In this document: one piece after another, positions 37,881 to 51,094 of the stretch | Numbering within the stretch: the stretch's first letter is position 1 | Layout: every line of letters begins with the position of its first letter | DNA from: Trogon surrucura | Lineage: Eukaryota > Chordata > Aves > Trogoniformes > Trogonidae | NCBI GenBank assembly: GCA_020746105.1 | Contig: CM036618.1 | Location: 114,211,308 to 114,275,307, forward strand | Length of the DNA stretch: 64,000 nucleotides | Direction of reading: 5' to 3' | Translations under genes and position numbers: made by a program | Notes under the pieces: model-generated | What the model was told of the DNA's origin: nothing | Databases searched by the model: none | Seen by the model: only the letters and a program-made list of their open reading frames with translations

Positions 37881-39509
37881 TGCTGGGGTTCAGGTGACAT
37901 CAGAGTGGAGATGCCACCTTAAAACTTCAATTTCAAACACAGCCACATGCGGCATCACACACCTGATGGGACAGAGTGGGTGCTGCTACTCCTGCTGGCA
38001 GCAACTCAGAGGAGGAGTGAAAGGACATAATCAGGGAAAAACAAACAGCACGATAAGGCACACTTGGTGCAAAGCTGTGGCGGCCCACACGCCAGACCGC
38101 CTCGCTGCTCCCAGAGGGGAGGGCCGTAGCCGGTAACACATTCAGTCCTGGCAACGTGGGCTCAACAGGATTTTGAGAACTGCGGCTTCTATGAGTCTGG
38201 AGCCTGTAAATCCCGGAGGTCCTGCAGGGCAGTGAGCCACCCCAGCTCTTCGGGGCCCGAGTGGTGGGGCAGGGAGCAGCAGCCCCAGCGCCGAGGAGGT
38301 GTCACTTGTTCTCCCGGGCCCAGAGGGTGGCCTGGATGCGGGGACAAGCCCGCGCAACGGCTGTTTGTGCCACAGCCACTGGGGGCCAGTGTAGACCTAC
38401 ATAGCCTGCTCAGGACAAAGCCACCCGGGGCTCTTTGTCATCTAGGGGAGAGGCTGTGACCGGCAGCATCATGCTGTCCCCCTCCGGAACATTCCTCGTA
38501 CACCCTCCAGCCTCAGCCGTAGTTAGGGGTGAGCTCCTCTTGGCCCCACACCGCCCAGGGCACAGCCAAACCTGGTGACCGAGAGCAGCACCTTTTCCCA
38601 CCGCTCCAGGCTGGGACTGCTGACCGCAGGGATCTGCAGGTTGTGGTCACAAGGGAGAAAACGGCTTTGCACCACAAAAAGTGCTCTTACAGCTAAAACC
38701 AGGGAGGTCTGAGAGCAGACTCTGTAATGATGAAAAACGTTCCGCTCCTGAGCGGCTGCCATGTCCTTGCTGCACCTCAACTCTCGCTACGGCGACACAC
38801 GGCTCTTCCAGGAGCAGTGTGGCTGACAGAAGTGCTGGCCCAAAGGGATCATGCCCTACATGGACTTGACCAACATATAGGGACACACAGTGGTGCCTTG
38901 TCTGCCAAAGACAAAGATGCCAGCTGCTACGAGGTCTCTAAAGCATTGAAGTGCTGGGGAGAAGCTGGTGGGCATAGCGCATTTGGATAGCAATGGCACA
39001 TAGGTTAAAAAAAGAAAAAGAAAGCAGGGAGGGTTTCTGGAGGCACATCTCAAGCTGGTTGCCTGGATGTTCCTCGGGTGCTTTCCCTGGTGTGCCTGAA
39101 GATCATATCCACGATGAAGCAAATCTCAGCTGGTGGTTGGCACACAGAGAGGTCTCAGCTTAAGAGGAGGTGGGGAAGCAGCTGAATGAGACGACAACTC
39201 CACCAGGCTCTGTTTAAGCTGAAAGACAACCAGGCTTTGGTACTAACAATGAAAAAGACAGGGAAATTTTGATTCCAAAGACGGGAGAAAGCCACTGTGT
39301 GTGGAGGAGCACAGTTCTGGGTAGCTGGTGCTGTAGGCACAAGTCAATATAACATGAAGGCAGGAAAAAATGAAGAGCAGGCTATGTAGCCAAGCCCCCA
39401 GCTAAACAAGGGACATTGAAACAGCCCAAGAACAAATGCGAAAACTCATCTGTAGAAAAGCCAGAAGACTGGAACAAACAAGTGAGCTGCACCAAGGATA
39501 GAGGGAACA

Positions 39510-39790
39510 TGCTGCATGGAGAGAGCCAGAGGAACCCACCTCAATCACACTGAACATCCCATCCCTCCAGGGGAAATGCAGGAAGAGGAGGAAGCTCCTC
39601 AGCAAAAAACTGCAAGTGGTGGTCTTGATGGGGAAAGGCCATCTGTGACCTGGGGACCACGGTGAATGCTTCGACAGCTCTGAGAAAGCACCAGAGCAGA
39701 GCGGAGCGGAGGTTGCTGGAATCAGGAGGGCATTCCTGAAAGCCTAGAGCACTCAATGCTATTAAAGTACCACACAAATTGTTTGGAACA
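39510..39790. repeat. Diverged repeat copy B
   Basis: This is the partner of the copy near 37.6 kb, in the same orientation. Shared phrases are TTGATGGGGAAAGGCC, GACCTGGGGACCAC and an AG-rich block with 'agagcggag'. Identity looks roughly 65-75 percent by eye, so the event is old. Confidence 0.5.
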
Positions 39791-40397
39791 GTGACTAAGA
39801 CTGGAAGGCAAATGTATGAAAGTAAACAGCTGTGGAAGCACTGTAATAGCTTTTCTAGGGACAAATCAAGCTCCCAGATCTAGCAGGGTCCTCTGGAGCA
39901 GTCAGCTGCTTTTGGGGAAAGGCAGTGATGATGCCCAGCTGAGATCAAACCATGATCGGTGGAAATGCTGAGATAAGTCCAGGCCAGCACGACCGCCACG
40001 TGACTCAGCTGCTGCAAAACAAGGCTTTCACATTCATCTGCAGAATGCTATGAAAATGCAGCTTATCCTTGATCCTTTCACAAAAGCCCCTGCTAAGATC
40101 CCTCAGCAAATGCTCTTAGAGAACCAAGTCTGTCGAGGATGAAAAGAAAGGTCCTCTGTCACATTAATGACTTAAAGGAAAGAAAACACATCAAAGCAGC
40201 AAACGAACTGTTTTGCGAGCAAGACAGGAGGTCTGGGCAACTCTGTGCCAGGATCTGCACTGTTCGTCAGATGCAGAAGTAGGCTAGAAAAGGGGGCAGA
40301 GGGCAAGTTCACAGTGGAAAAGTTTGGTAATGGATAAAAAATTGATAAAAATTAGATAATTCATCTAGTTAAACTGAAAGCTGAATACACGCACGTT

Positions 40398-40735
40398 ATC
40401 ACAGAATGCCAGGGATTGGAAGGAACCTCGAAAGATCGTCAAGTCCAATCCACCTGCCAGAGCAGGAACGCTTAGATAATGCTACATAGGAACGTGTCCA
40501 GGCAGGTCTTGAATGTCTCCAGAGAAGGAGACTCCACAGCCTCTCTGGGCAGCCTGTTGCAGGGCTCCGTCACCCTCACTGAGAAGAAGTTTCTTCTCAG
40601 GTTTAAACGGAACCTCTTATGTTCCAGTTTCAGCCCATTATCCCTTGTCCTGTCACTGGTTGTCATGAGAAGAGCCTGGCTCCATCCTCATGACACTCAC
40701 CCTTTATATATTTGTAAACATTAATGAGAAACCTG
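40398..40735 (-). mobile_element. CR1 LINE fragment (antisense)
   Basis: It begins with the reversed CR1 3' end (ATCACAGAATGCCAGGGATT). On the minus strand it encodes SDRTRDNGLK, RLNLRRNFFSVRVTE and [17 protein letters not shown] (40472-40666). It is 5'-truncated. Confidence 0.9.
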
Positions 40736-41479
40736 AAGCTCAACAGCCATTGAAATGTAGAACCAACAAATGAAAGTGAAAAGGTCCAAGGGACAGGCTA
40801 CAAATTAGACACCAGTATTGAGGAAAGTGACCCTGAAATGCTCACCGCTAGTGTCCTGAGGACATCACTGCTGTGCTCAAGATCCCCAGTAGAAACTGTG
40901 GATGTTTTATCCTGCTTTGCAAGTTTGTGCTGCTCCCTCTTCTCAAATCTTATTACCTCCGCTGGCATGAGCCGCATTTTAGTCTGCCTGGAATAACACT
41001 GCATTGGTGGAAAACTCTGTCACTGCCGAGTGTTTTGGACAGCACGTGGTCCCTCCAGAAGCTGGGGGCTTCGCCCTGTTCAGCGGTTTGGCCACTATGG
41101 ACTGAGCCACTTCTCTCAGGCAGTTTTAAGACGAAGAACACTACAGACCCTGGTTCATCTCTGCCTCCTTCCAGGATCCCTCAGCCAGCAGCACCTTGCT
41201 CTGACAATTTGGTGGTGTTCCTTCCCCATTTTTCCAGAGGCAGTGCCATTTGGGGCAAGTCCTCTGCTAAGCCCCTGCTCAAAGTGACGTCCAGTAGAAG
41301 ATCCTTCCTGCCTTCTGCTGGAGCACATCGATGAGTGTCCAGGGCAGCTGGGCCACAGGCCTGCCCTGTCCCCCACGGGTTTTGAAGAAGGCGTCGGTTT
41401 TAGCTCTCAACGTCCTTCTCGCAAGGCTTGTCTCGCTTTCGGCTTCAGCCCGCCAGGCCCGCGGGTCAGGATTTTCCCC

Positions 41480-42310
41480 AGCCTGCCCGTCCCATTCTCA
41501 CGTCCACCCGCCGACCTGGGTGCTGCTCATCCTCCCCTCGCCTCCCCACAGCAGCCGAAAAGCTCGTCACGGCCCCGGGAGCTCCGGCTCCGCTACACCC
41601 CCTCACCCGCTGCCTCCGGAGCGTCGGTCGGCCCCCGAACGGGCCCTGGGGGACACCCCTCGTCTCCGGCGGCCGCGGTGTCTGTGCGGGAAGTGTGTGT
41701 GTGTGGGGGGGGGGGGGGCTCGGCGCCCCGCTGCCATGGCAACCCCGCGAGCACAGCCCGCGGTCCCCGCTTTGCGGGCGCGCGCCCGACCACACCCCTC
41801 CGCGAGCTCGCGCGTGCCGAGGCCGCCCCGCTTTAAAGGGATCGCCGCCGCGCTCCCCCCACCCGCCCCCGCCAACCCCGCCCGCCGGAGTGGTGACGCC
41901 GTTCCCATTGGCTGGCCCCTCCTCGGCGGCCGCGTTCTTTTGGCTCTTCGATTGGCCGCTAGCCGCTCCGGCCACCGCCCTCCTCGGTTCCGATTGGCTT
42001 CTTGCCAAAGTCGCCATCCTCGGCCCTTTCCCCGCTCCGATTGGCCCGTCTGCCGCCGCAGGCCGCGCCCTAGCCGTGCATCGATTGGTCACGGGCCTCA
42101 CCCCCCTCCCCGCTTCGCTCGCCCTCCCCCCCCCACCGCGCCCTGCCACGCTCTGGTTGGCGGCCGCGGGGCTCTGGGGCCCGCCCCGCCCCACCCCGCC
42201 CCGCCGCGCGAGCGAGCGGGCGGGCGGGCGCGCGCGCGCGCCGAGGCGGAGGCCGGCGCTGAGGCGAGGGGCTCGGGCCGCCCCCCATCGCCAGTGTCGG
42301 CGGCGGCAGG
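41480..42310 (+). promoter_or_regulatory. CpG-island promoter of the PACS-family gene
   Basis: A dense CpG island of about 1.2 kb continues through exon 1. It holds a run of 14 G after a GT stretch (41705-41718), a CGCGCGCGCG tract before the exon (about 42230), no TATA box, and five ATTGG boxes listed separately. Transcription probably starts between about 42150 and 42300. Confidence 0.7.
41907..42088. promoter_or_regulatory. Array of five evenly spaced inverted CCAAT boxes
   Basis: ATTGG occurs at 41907, 41951, 41993, 42040 and 42084, all in the same orientation, with gaps of 44, 42, 47 and 44 bases. Four of the five read CGATTGG. Each is the core NF-Y target. The near-constant spacing equals about four helical turns. 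Remnants of a shared unit (CCTCGG after several boxes) hint at an old 44-base tandem repeat. Confidence 0.8.
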
Positions 42311-42501
42311 ATGGCGGCGGCGGCGGCAGCGGCGGCCGGCGCGCTGGGCACGGGCCCCGCCGCGGGGTCCCCGGCTGTGGCGGGCGGGGCGGCGGCGGCG
42401 GCAGCGGCGATGGCGGTGGCCGGCCCCGGGCCGGTCCCGGTGCCCATGAACCTCTTCGCGACGTGGGAGATCGACCGTTCGGCGCCCAGCTGCGTACCCA
42501 G
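42311..42501 (+). CDS. PACS-family sorting adaptor, coding exon 1
   Basis: 63 codons and two bases, ending GTACCCAG then GTGAGC. After two alanine-rich tracts comes [20 protein letters not shown], the start of the conserved PACS furin-binding region. PACS1 has MNLYATWEVDRS and PACS2 [17 protein letters not shown], so this exon mixes features of both. In-frame methionines at codons 1, 34 (42410) and 46 (42446) leave the true start open; the first is taken because the open frame and CpG island support it. PACS proteins bind acidic-cluster motifs of cargo and steer endosome-Golgi and ER-mitochondria traffic. Paralogue (PACS1, PACS2 or a third copy) cannot be fixed from one exon, so no symbol is given. 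Confidence 0.88.
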
Positions 42502-45500
42502 GTGAGCCCCGCCGCCCGAGGGCCGCGCCGGGGGCCGCCCCGCCCCGGTCCGCTGCGGGGGGGGCCTTCGCGAACCCGGGGCCGGGGATGGCACGGGCGG
42601 GGTGGGGTGGGGAAAGGCGGTCCCCGGGAGACCCCCCCCGGCACCTCCGGGATCGGCGGCCCCTGCAGCATCCCTGCTCCGCCGGGCCGGGCCGCGCCCG
42701 AGGCCGCGCCCCCTCTGTGGCGGCAGGGCCTTGCCCCAGCGAGAGGCTGGCCGAGCGGGGAACGGCTACCCCCGCCGCCGCTCCCGCCCGGTGCTGCTTC
42801 CAGTGGGAGCAGCGGCGGCACCGGGGACCGGCGGGGCTGGGTGTGCCGGCACCAGACCGTGGCTGCGTGGACTCCATGTTGCGACTGGCATCTGCCGCGA
42901 TGGCCGTGGAGGATCTCGGAGCGGGGTCTGTCGTCGTGGCCGTGCTGCCCCTGGAAGCAGCCCCTTCGTCCCCGAGGCACATGCTGGCCTCGCAGCCGGT
43001 CCCCTGAATCCCGGCGGCGGCCACCTGGCGTCCGTGGGCGCGTGAGGTTACCTGTGGCACCAGCGCTCCACATCGTAGGTAAGGGCAAAAACGATTGGCG
43101 GTGCTGCCAGCTCAGCTCACTCACGGTTGTGTCTCTGGCAGAGCTGGAAGACAAGTGGAATGGTGCAAACGCCATTGCTGGCTGTATGGTCAAGGGTATG
43201 TCCAGGCTAGATGTGCTTAGGGGAAGAATGCAAAGACCTCTCTTAGAGCCAGGAGATGCTGGATGTGTTAATGAGCTGGGTGTCTTTTGGCCCACTCATC
43301 TTATCGGATGTTGATCAGGACGTCTTCTCATGAGAGTTCAGAGGCAGGTTCAGGAAGTCACTTTAGACCCATCTATCGCTGGGCTGTGGTTATGTTGTTG
43401 GTAAGTGACGTATTCGAGTGCTGCACAAAAACAAGAGGCGTAAAATTCAAGTGTGGGGGGTGAAAACAGTAGTTCCCTTAGGGCAGGAGAACACCAGCCT
43501 TTGTGAAAGGGCTTCGGAAGGTTGATGTGTTTTTAGGGAGCAACTTGGTGTTTGAGTGGCCGGATGGGTCAGAGCAGAAATGTTTCGAAACACCCTGAGC
43601 TAGCAGAGAAAGCCTGTGTGATTGCAGTGCCGAGGGAGGTCCTGAGCTGAGCAGCAGCAAATGGGAAGGAGTTTGCAACATGTGTCTGTGAAAAGCCCGA
43701 GCACCTTTTGATAACACATGCTGAGGCTGCTGTATGGAGGAGGAAGCCATGATCATTTTCTACCTTTAAAGTGACTTGAGGTATTGTTTGTTTGTGGGTG
43801 GGTTATTCCCAAGCTGAAGTTTGGAGAGCAGGATAGAATTACCAGGTTGTCTTCCTGCAGAGAGAACAGGCGTTGCAGAAAGAGAGCACAGAACTTAGCA
43901 GTGGTGAAGTATGGTATGTACTGAGTCGTCAAAACAGAAATGCTGCAAGAGCTAGAGAAGGGAGGAACTGCTTTGGGCAAACCAAAGGCAGAATGACTGG
44001 GAATAGCGAGATCGAGTTTAGAACTGGGTTATATGGGTGGCAGGATGCCAGTGGGTGAGCAGAAATGGTGTATCATTTGTCTGAAAGTTTCTAAAGAACT
44101 GTTCTTTGACCCAGTGAATCCGGCGCCTGTTCACAAAGTTTCCGTTATCATTGTGTAGATGCCTGTTCTAATGCATAAGCTTCTTTGTGTGTTGGGAGCT
44201 GCAGAGGGTGTCCGTCTGACACACTGGCTGGGAGGAAACTTCTGAAAATTAATCTGAAATTTCATCTCTGGAATGTCTTCAGATGCAACGTTTGTTAGGA
44301 TGGGAAGAAGCTGATGGAGGCTGGTTCTTCCTTCAGCGGCCACAGCTCTAACGTGGTGTGCTGCTCTGTCTGCAAAGTCAGCAGGTGTCTGGGGAAGGCC
44401 TGTCAGGCTGTAGTGTCCAGGGTGGGACCGGTGCTTCTGTGTTTTCTAGTCTCTAACCAGCCCAAGCTTTCCTGAGTGAGCGGTCATGGGTGGTCACCTG
44501 TCGGGGCAGATATTTGTGTTCACTGTAACAAAAGGGAGATCAAGCCCCAAATATGGGCTGGGTTAATGGTGTATGTGTGCACTGTGCTTATTTATTGCTT
44601 GCCTGTGTTCTTCCTCTACTGATCTGCCTGTATGATGCTTTAGTCTTGACATGATGTTCTCCAAGGCAGAAACTCTGTTGTACTGTCCCAGTGCCCAGCA
44701 CAGATGGTCTCTGGTCTTATTAGGCTTTTGAGATGGTAGTGGTGACAAAATAATATCCATTCGAGGGCAATAATTCTTCTCCCTTGAGCCTCTCTGTCTC
44801 TTACAAGTGTATATTCTCAATTATTCCAGTCCTATGCATATCCAGGGAAAGGAGAACTTTGTACTGATTTTAATGCTATAAAATGTGCTTTCTTTTTCTA
44901 AATCTTTGCTCTCCCTGTGCTCCTCCTTAGGTGTTTGATTTTCTGAAAATGTAGCTCTGGCTCCTCTAGGAGCAGGAATGGGCTAGATCAGCCTTTGTGG
45001 CATTGGTCTGTATTTGGCTGTTATTGAAGGACAGTTGAGAGGCTGTGGCCAAGCCTTCATGATTTCAGAGAGGCAGTCGGGGTCAGTAAATATAGGCACT
45101 GTGAAGCGTAAGCCCCAAGGTACTGCACAGTTCAGTAATATGACTGTAAGACTTCTGATGCCTTGTAGGAGGATCTTGGCTTTCTTGAGATGAAGTGTTG
45201 CCCATAATGGAAGTCTTTCCTGCTGAATCAGGAATGTGCCACTGAGCTAAGTCCATGTTTAGTTTTGGAAGTTGCCTTCCTCTCAGAATGGAGGTATCAT
45301 CCCTCCTGCTGGGGTTTTTCTCTTTTCAGGGCCAAGCTGAGAGAGACCTGTGAACTCTTAATGTATGTCCTATGAACCGAATAAGCGTAGCTTGGACCCA
45401 GCTGCCTTTAAGTGGCTCTCAGGGGAGGCCGAGCTGGATTTCCTGGGTAGTGGGCTATTGTGCAGAGAGGCAGAAGGAAGTAAACACCTGGAAACCAAGC

Positions 45501-48500
45501 AAAATGTTCTTTGCATCTTCAGCTAGGCTACCCACTGGGACAGGGATTATTGGCTTCCCATCATATTGCCTTAGAAGGAAAGCAATCCTGCTTGATTAGT
45601 GCTGCAGGGTGCGAAGCATGCTTTTGCCAAAACAGTCAATCAACCAGCCTTAACTTCCCCTCACAGTTATCAGAGTAAAAGCCTCCATAGTGGTGTTCTG
45701 AGGTGGGAGAAAGTGTTTTTATTGTGATACCGTGCAAATAAGTACCCTTAAAGGTTGTCGCAGATTTTCAGTGTGTAGGGACTGCGAGAAATGAACTTGA
45801 GCTTCGCCGAAGTAAAATGTCTGCATGAAGGTAATGTCTTACAGTGTTTTGTTTTGTGTGCCGATCAGGCAGTACATTTGGAAGAAAATGTGTGAAAGGA
45901 CTTTGTGCAAACGTGTCTAGGGGCTTGTTCTTTCCAAGTAGTGGTATTTTTCAGCCTCTGCTCTTCTTTTTTCTTTCCCCTTGAATGTCTGACACGCCAT
46001 AAATGCAAGTTCTTAATTAGGAAACAAGATAAGATTGTGTGACTGTGTGATTGTGTTCACTCTTACTCTTTTTTCCATGACACAGCTGGTGTGTTCTGTG
46101 TTCTGTGGATGTTGTTTCAGTGATAAGTCATCACAGCTCTAGTTAGAGGTGAGAGATAAGAGTTATATTTTGGCTAATGCGTCAGTATTGTTGAGCTCAG
46201 ATTGCGAAGGCAGATCCTGCCTGTACAAATTATGCTGTGAATGGCACTGCAAGGATTCAAACACTGCATTTCATCCAGAGTACCTCGTATCTCAGTACGA
46301 TGCATGAGCTCAAAACATTCCAAGTCTTGCTCGAATACCCACACAGTGTGCCCGAACACAGTGTCTCCTGGTCGTGGTAGTTGGAAAAGCTTTGACTTAG
46401 GGAAATGCGCGTGGTTTGGGCTTGTGTATGCGCACCTTCAAGACATTGCGTTTCAGAAGATGCTTCAAATTCTCTATCATTTGGGAAGTTATTGCCTAAT
46501 GAATGTCTTCTTGAAAGGAGAACAGTTACTGCAAGTACAACTGGAAGTATCCCATAAGTGCCAGCCACCATGATCCTTTGAAGCGGCCCGAGGTGAATGT
46601 TATCATCTCTCCAGCCCTGTTGTCCTGTTTGAGTGGACGGTACCTATTATTTGACACCTCATGGAGAGCAGGGCACAGCATCGTTGGTGCCACTCTTTGC
46701 GTGCTTTCCTTTGTCCGAGGTCGGGGAAGCCTTGCAGCGAGTGGTACATGTTGTACAGGATGGAGGAAGGTGCCCGGGCTGCCCTGTCAGCTGTGGGCTC
46801 AGAGGTCCCTTTCGTCTCCGCAAGGAGCATTGCCTGTCTTTTCTACAACCCCTGAGAGTTTCCTTTTCTGATTTGCTGGTGAAGAGCCTCTAAACTCGGC
46901 GTTCCTTTAAGAAACACTTATTCCGGCTGGAATAACATGTCTTTGTCTGCCTGAGGTGTTCTTGAGTGGTTTCCTGGGTAAATCAGACATTTTCATGGTA
47001 AACTTCCAACCTCAGCAGAATCAGCTGGTTTTGAGTAGGCTACAGAGTTACACCTCTGGGAATGTTAAATGGTTCCAGATTGTTCCCTCGAAAGATCCTA
47101 GGATGCCGTGACAAACCGGAGGAGCTCCAGACAGAGAGTGCTTGGGAGAGGCCACAGTTTCTTGTAAGGAAACAGTCTCTTATAACTGGTGATATTTGAA
47201 TTATGGTTTCCTTTTAGTCCTATATTGAAAACAAAATGTTCTAAATAGCCATCAGATTGCTTATTATTCTTGATATTGTGGGCTTGGCTTCAAGCCTACA
47301 ACATAATACGTCTGATGTGTGCTGTCCACTATTTGTCGCTCTCTGTGGCTTCTCTGTCGCAGGGATTTCTCCTCCGGCAGTGTTATGTTTCCTTTCTGAG
47401 CGTACGATAATTGGGTTGGTTTCTGTTACTCCTTCTTTCTGCTCGTTAGTGGAACTGGGGACAAGTGTCCCCTGCCAGTATGATTGATGGAGGGATGTGC
47501 TCCTTTCAGAATATTAATAGTGACTTTCCTGAAGGCTTAATTTTATTTGAAGTGTCTGCCACGCTGCCTCCTAGCCTTGCTCTCCAGTGTTTCATTCATT
47601 AGCTAGGCTGTGTTAGCTCAGTTTTCTGATGGCTTATCAAAAATGTTGCTTTGTTCTTATTGTGCTACTATGCTGTGAATGCTCATTCCGCTTCCCTGGC
47701 ATATTCCGTTGCTTGTGACTGATTACTAACAGCCGTGTAGTATGTCTGTAGTGCACCCTCCTCTGGGATGGAGATCTCTCGACCTTTATCCTGTCAACAG
47801 AATAAATTGCTGAGCACCATTATCTTACGTGGTTCCCGTAGCAGATCTGTTCTGCGACGAAATCTGTGCTGATGCTTTTGTGTAATTGTGTGCAATGTGG
47901 AATGGTTCTAGATTGAATGCATGTCTCCAGTCAACTTCAGAAGTTACTTTCAAATAAAATAAAAAAAAGAGACAGCAGTGAAACATGCTACATTTTACAG
48001 CATGCCAATGAGCATCTGGGCAAAGCTATTTTCCAAATAACTTACGTTCTTATCTGGTCCAAACTTTCACCATCCCAGCTAATGGGGAAGCTGTGCTTCT
48101 GTTTTGTTTTCATTTGTGTTTGGTTTTTGTTTTTTTTTTTTAACTACGTCAAAGCTGGTGGATACTGTTTGGGGAAACAAGAAGTGAGAGTGTCTTACTC
48201 CTCTATGTGGGGTGTGGCAAAAGGAACCAATCTCTGCCTCTGGGGAAGCAGACGGCTTAAGTGGTATTGCTCTTGTAGTTAGAAGTCTCTTAGATAAATA
48301 AGGCTTTCTCTGAATGCTTCAATACACTCATTGCAGCGGAGCTGCGGAGATGCAGCGTTTCAGGTACCTTATCATGTAGAAACTGTGCTTACGAGACCGC
48401 TCCCTGCTCTGCGGTGTGATTCAGTCTCTGTGCATACAGCCCAAAATTATGCTGGCTTTTTCTGCAGGCCTGTTGCAATGCCATCTCCTTGATAATTTAC

Positions 48501-51094
48501 TGCCCACTGTCATCTTTCGTGCTCTTTCTGTTTCTCCTGTCTCATGTGGTCTAACCCAGTGAGGGATTCTGTTCAGTAAAGAAAAACTCCCATTGTATTT
48601 TGGCTGCTATTCTAGTTTTTTTAGTTGCTCCTTATTTTCATCCTCATGCTGATTTTTACACTTGCACTCTAAATCCTTCTTATCATGCTTCTTATTCTTT
48701 AGTGTGAGCGTATCTTAAGTAGCGTGAGATCCAAAGCCAGTGCATGTGGGATCATCTTCTGGACAAAAAATATCAAGGTTCAATGCCCAGCTGTGTATTT
48801 TTAACTGCTTTTCTGTGCATATGAGAACTAAATTCTTATCAGTATTAGCAGTTTGAGCTGATGGGCAGAACTCGTATCTTTTGCTCCATTTTCCAGAACT
48901 GAAAAACACTAGCAATTAGCTGTTGTGTTATTACAGTTGTTAGAGAAATTCTCTTGTAAAGGGTTCTGCTGCTCTTTTCCCATTCTTTAATACCTTTTCT
49001 CTATCAGGGAAGAAGATCATGTTCATCCAAAGCCTTTCATTGGTCCTTCTGCTGTCTGATTTTCAGTAGCAGTTCAAGTAGTTTCTCTAAATCCATATTA
49101 TTTAAATCAGTTTTCTTTTAGATTTACATTATTTATATATATTTAAAAGAGCTCCCTTGTATTTGTTCTGCTTTTCTCCCTGTGTTCCCTCAGTTGTCTT
49201 CTAGTTGTCCGTTTATTTCTGAATCTTAATTTTTCTCTGAAAAGTAGTGTGCTTCCCCCCTCCGCCCTGAATTTAGAGTCTATTCCTTGTGAAACTGCCA
49301 CGTCTTGTTCTTGTATGACTTTTCAGCTGAACTATGTTCTTGATGTGCTTGGATTGTTTTTTAATGGCTTTGAAATTTTCTTTGCTGTTAATGAATATCA
49401 GCTTTTTACTTTTGCTAGACTTTCTGAATTTTCTTGTATGTGCATCCCTGAAATACAGCCCCATATGATATGAGTTGACGTTTCTTTCAGTCCTCTCGTA
49501 CCTTGTGCTTGAGGCAACTTGCTCCAAGTATTCCTTCCTTTCTTGTATGTTCCTTTGTCAGAAGCAGACTCAGTCCGTCCATTTGGATTTCACAGCATAC
49601 TATACATATGAATACTTTACTAAATTCTCCCTTGATGTTTGTCAAGTCCCTTGACTTTTCAGGCTTTTTGTCTGCCTATCTATGTCCCCTAATCTCCAGT
49701 CAGGCAAAAGGACAACATTCCCATTACTCTGCATTTATGCTTTGTTCATCTCCCTGGTGTTTTGCTGAAATGTTCAGGCTTATTTGGAGATATCGTTATC
49801 CTTTGCAGTACTGATTTGTGGAATCGTGGACAGATCACCCTTATTTTAGGGACCTGCTCCACCCACCAGGATCTGAGCAGAGAACTGCATTGTACAGGCT
49901 CTGATTATTAACAGCTTGTGTTGCAAGTGGATGAAAAGCCTACGCACAAAGTTACTGGTTTTGGTGAGAATCATTCTTTTAGTGAAGAATCTTCACTGTG
50001 CAACTCTTCACAATGAAACTTTTTTTTTTTTTTGAAAAATGTAAATTTTTGTCTTACAGTTACTAAGAAGCCTCAAAAATGGATGCCCATGCTGTTTTGA
50101 CGCTGTCTTTTCCAGGGGCCTGTATCACTGCTGCTGCATCACATCAGTCCCTCCCTTGTGCTCTCTTCCCAGATGTATCTTGCCGTGGTACCATGTTCCT
50201 GAGCCTGCAGGTAGTCAGATCTGCCAGGCTTGCCAACTCGAGATCACAACCAAGCAAACAGGTGGGATATTTGGTGGGTTTTCTACGTGAGAAGCAGCAA
50301 GCTGTAACGAAACCTTAACTCTGCATTCATCGTTAGTTGGAAAGTTGTTAGGCTATGCCGTACAGAAGCTGCCATATGGCATGTGCTCCCTTTTTGTCAG
50401 CCTGCATGGAGATCTCTACCAGGACAGTGTAGCCAGTGGAGGTTGCCCTTTGTTTGAAGTCAAGGTTTGCCAGACATGTGTCTGCTGACACTTGAACAAA
50501 TGCCTGCAGGAGGGAACTGAAGGAAGTTGGTGTGGATCAGTGAACTAACCTTGACCCCATCTCACTGCTTTTCCCAGCTTGGCTGAATTGGCACATCTCC
50601 ATCGTGCCTGGAGGTGTACCCCGGCAAGCTCTGCCAGGTGATGAGTGTTAGGATGTAGCCTGTCCTGCATCCCCATTAGCACTTTCAAACTTGGTTGAAA
50701 GGTACTTGTGTCTTAAGCACTTGTTCTTTTCCTCCCATAGACAGGGCTGCAAGTGGCGTTTTTGTAATCACTCACTGCTTTGCAGTGGTTAATTCGTTAA
50801 CACATTTTATTTTAGCCTGGAGACATGGCAATCAAGCTGTTTAACAACAGGTATGGTGGCAGACTGTTAGTGCTGTGGCTCTGTGGAGGTGTGGTGCATT
50901 TGCACCTTGCCGTGCTGTTGACTGCTGCACTCAGCGAAGTGTGGCATCTTTGCTAAAGCACCATTGGATTTGGAGACAGCTGGCGCAGCAATTCTACTGC
51001 ATATGTAGACAGAAAAGTTCAAAACTTGTTATGCTTGTGAAAAAAGTTCTGTCGTATTAGCCATACTAATGCCGATGCCTAAAAGAAAGAAGGA

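Larger units (their letters stand above)
36150..41400. other. Intergenic region between the divergent TMEM121-like and PACS genes
   Basis: No convincing exon on either strand. It contains A-rich simple sequence (36750-36790), two diverged copies of one repeat (about 37540-37880 and 39510-39790) and a CR1 (40398-40735). A small tandem duplication of 'atcagggcaggctgca' lies at 36982-37016. Confidence 0.6.

Noticed and set aside
41428-43314. Overlapping 600-codon open frames on both strands at the PACS promoter
   Set aside because: They cover the CpG island in opposite directions, are Pro/Ala/Arg/Gly-rich without domains, and cross a proven exon donor. They are a GC-content artefact.
50821-50852. 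Possible mini-exon between TTTTAG and GTATGG in the PACS intron
   Set aside because: The encoded residues do not resemble any PACS segment; single weak signals of this kind are expected by chance in 21 kb.
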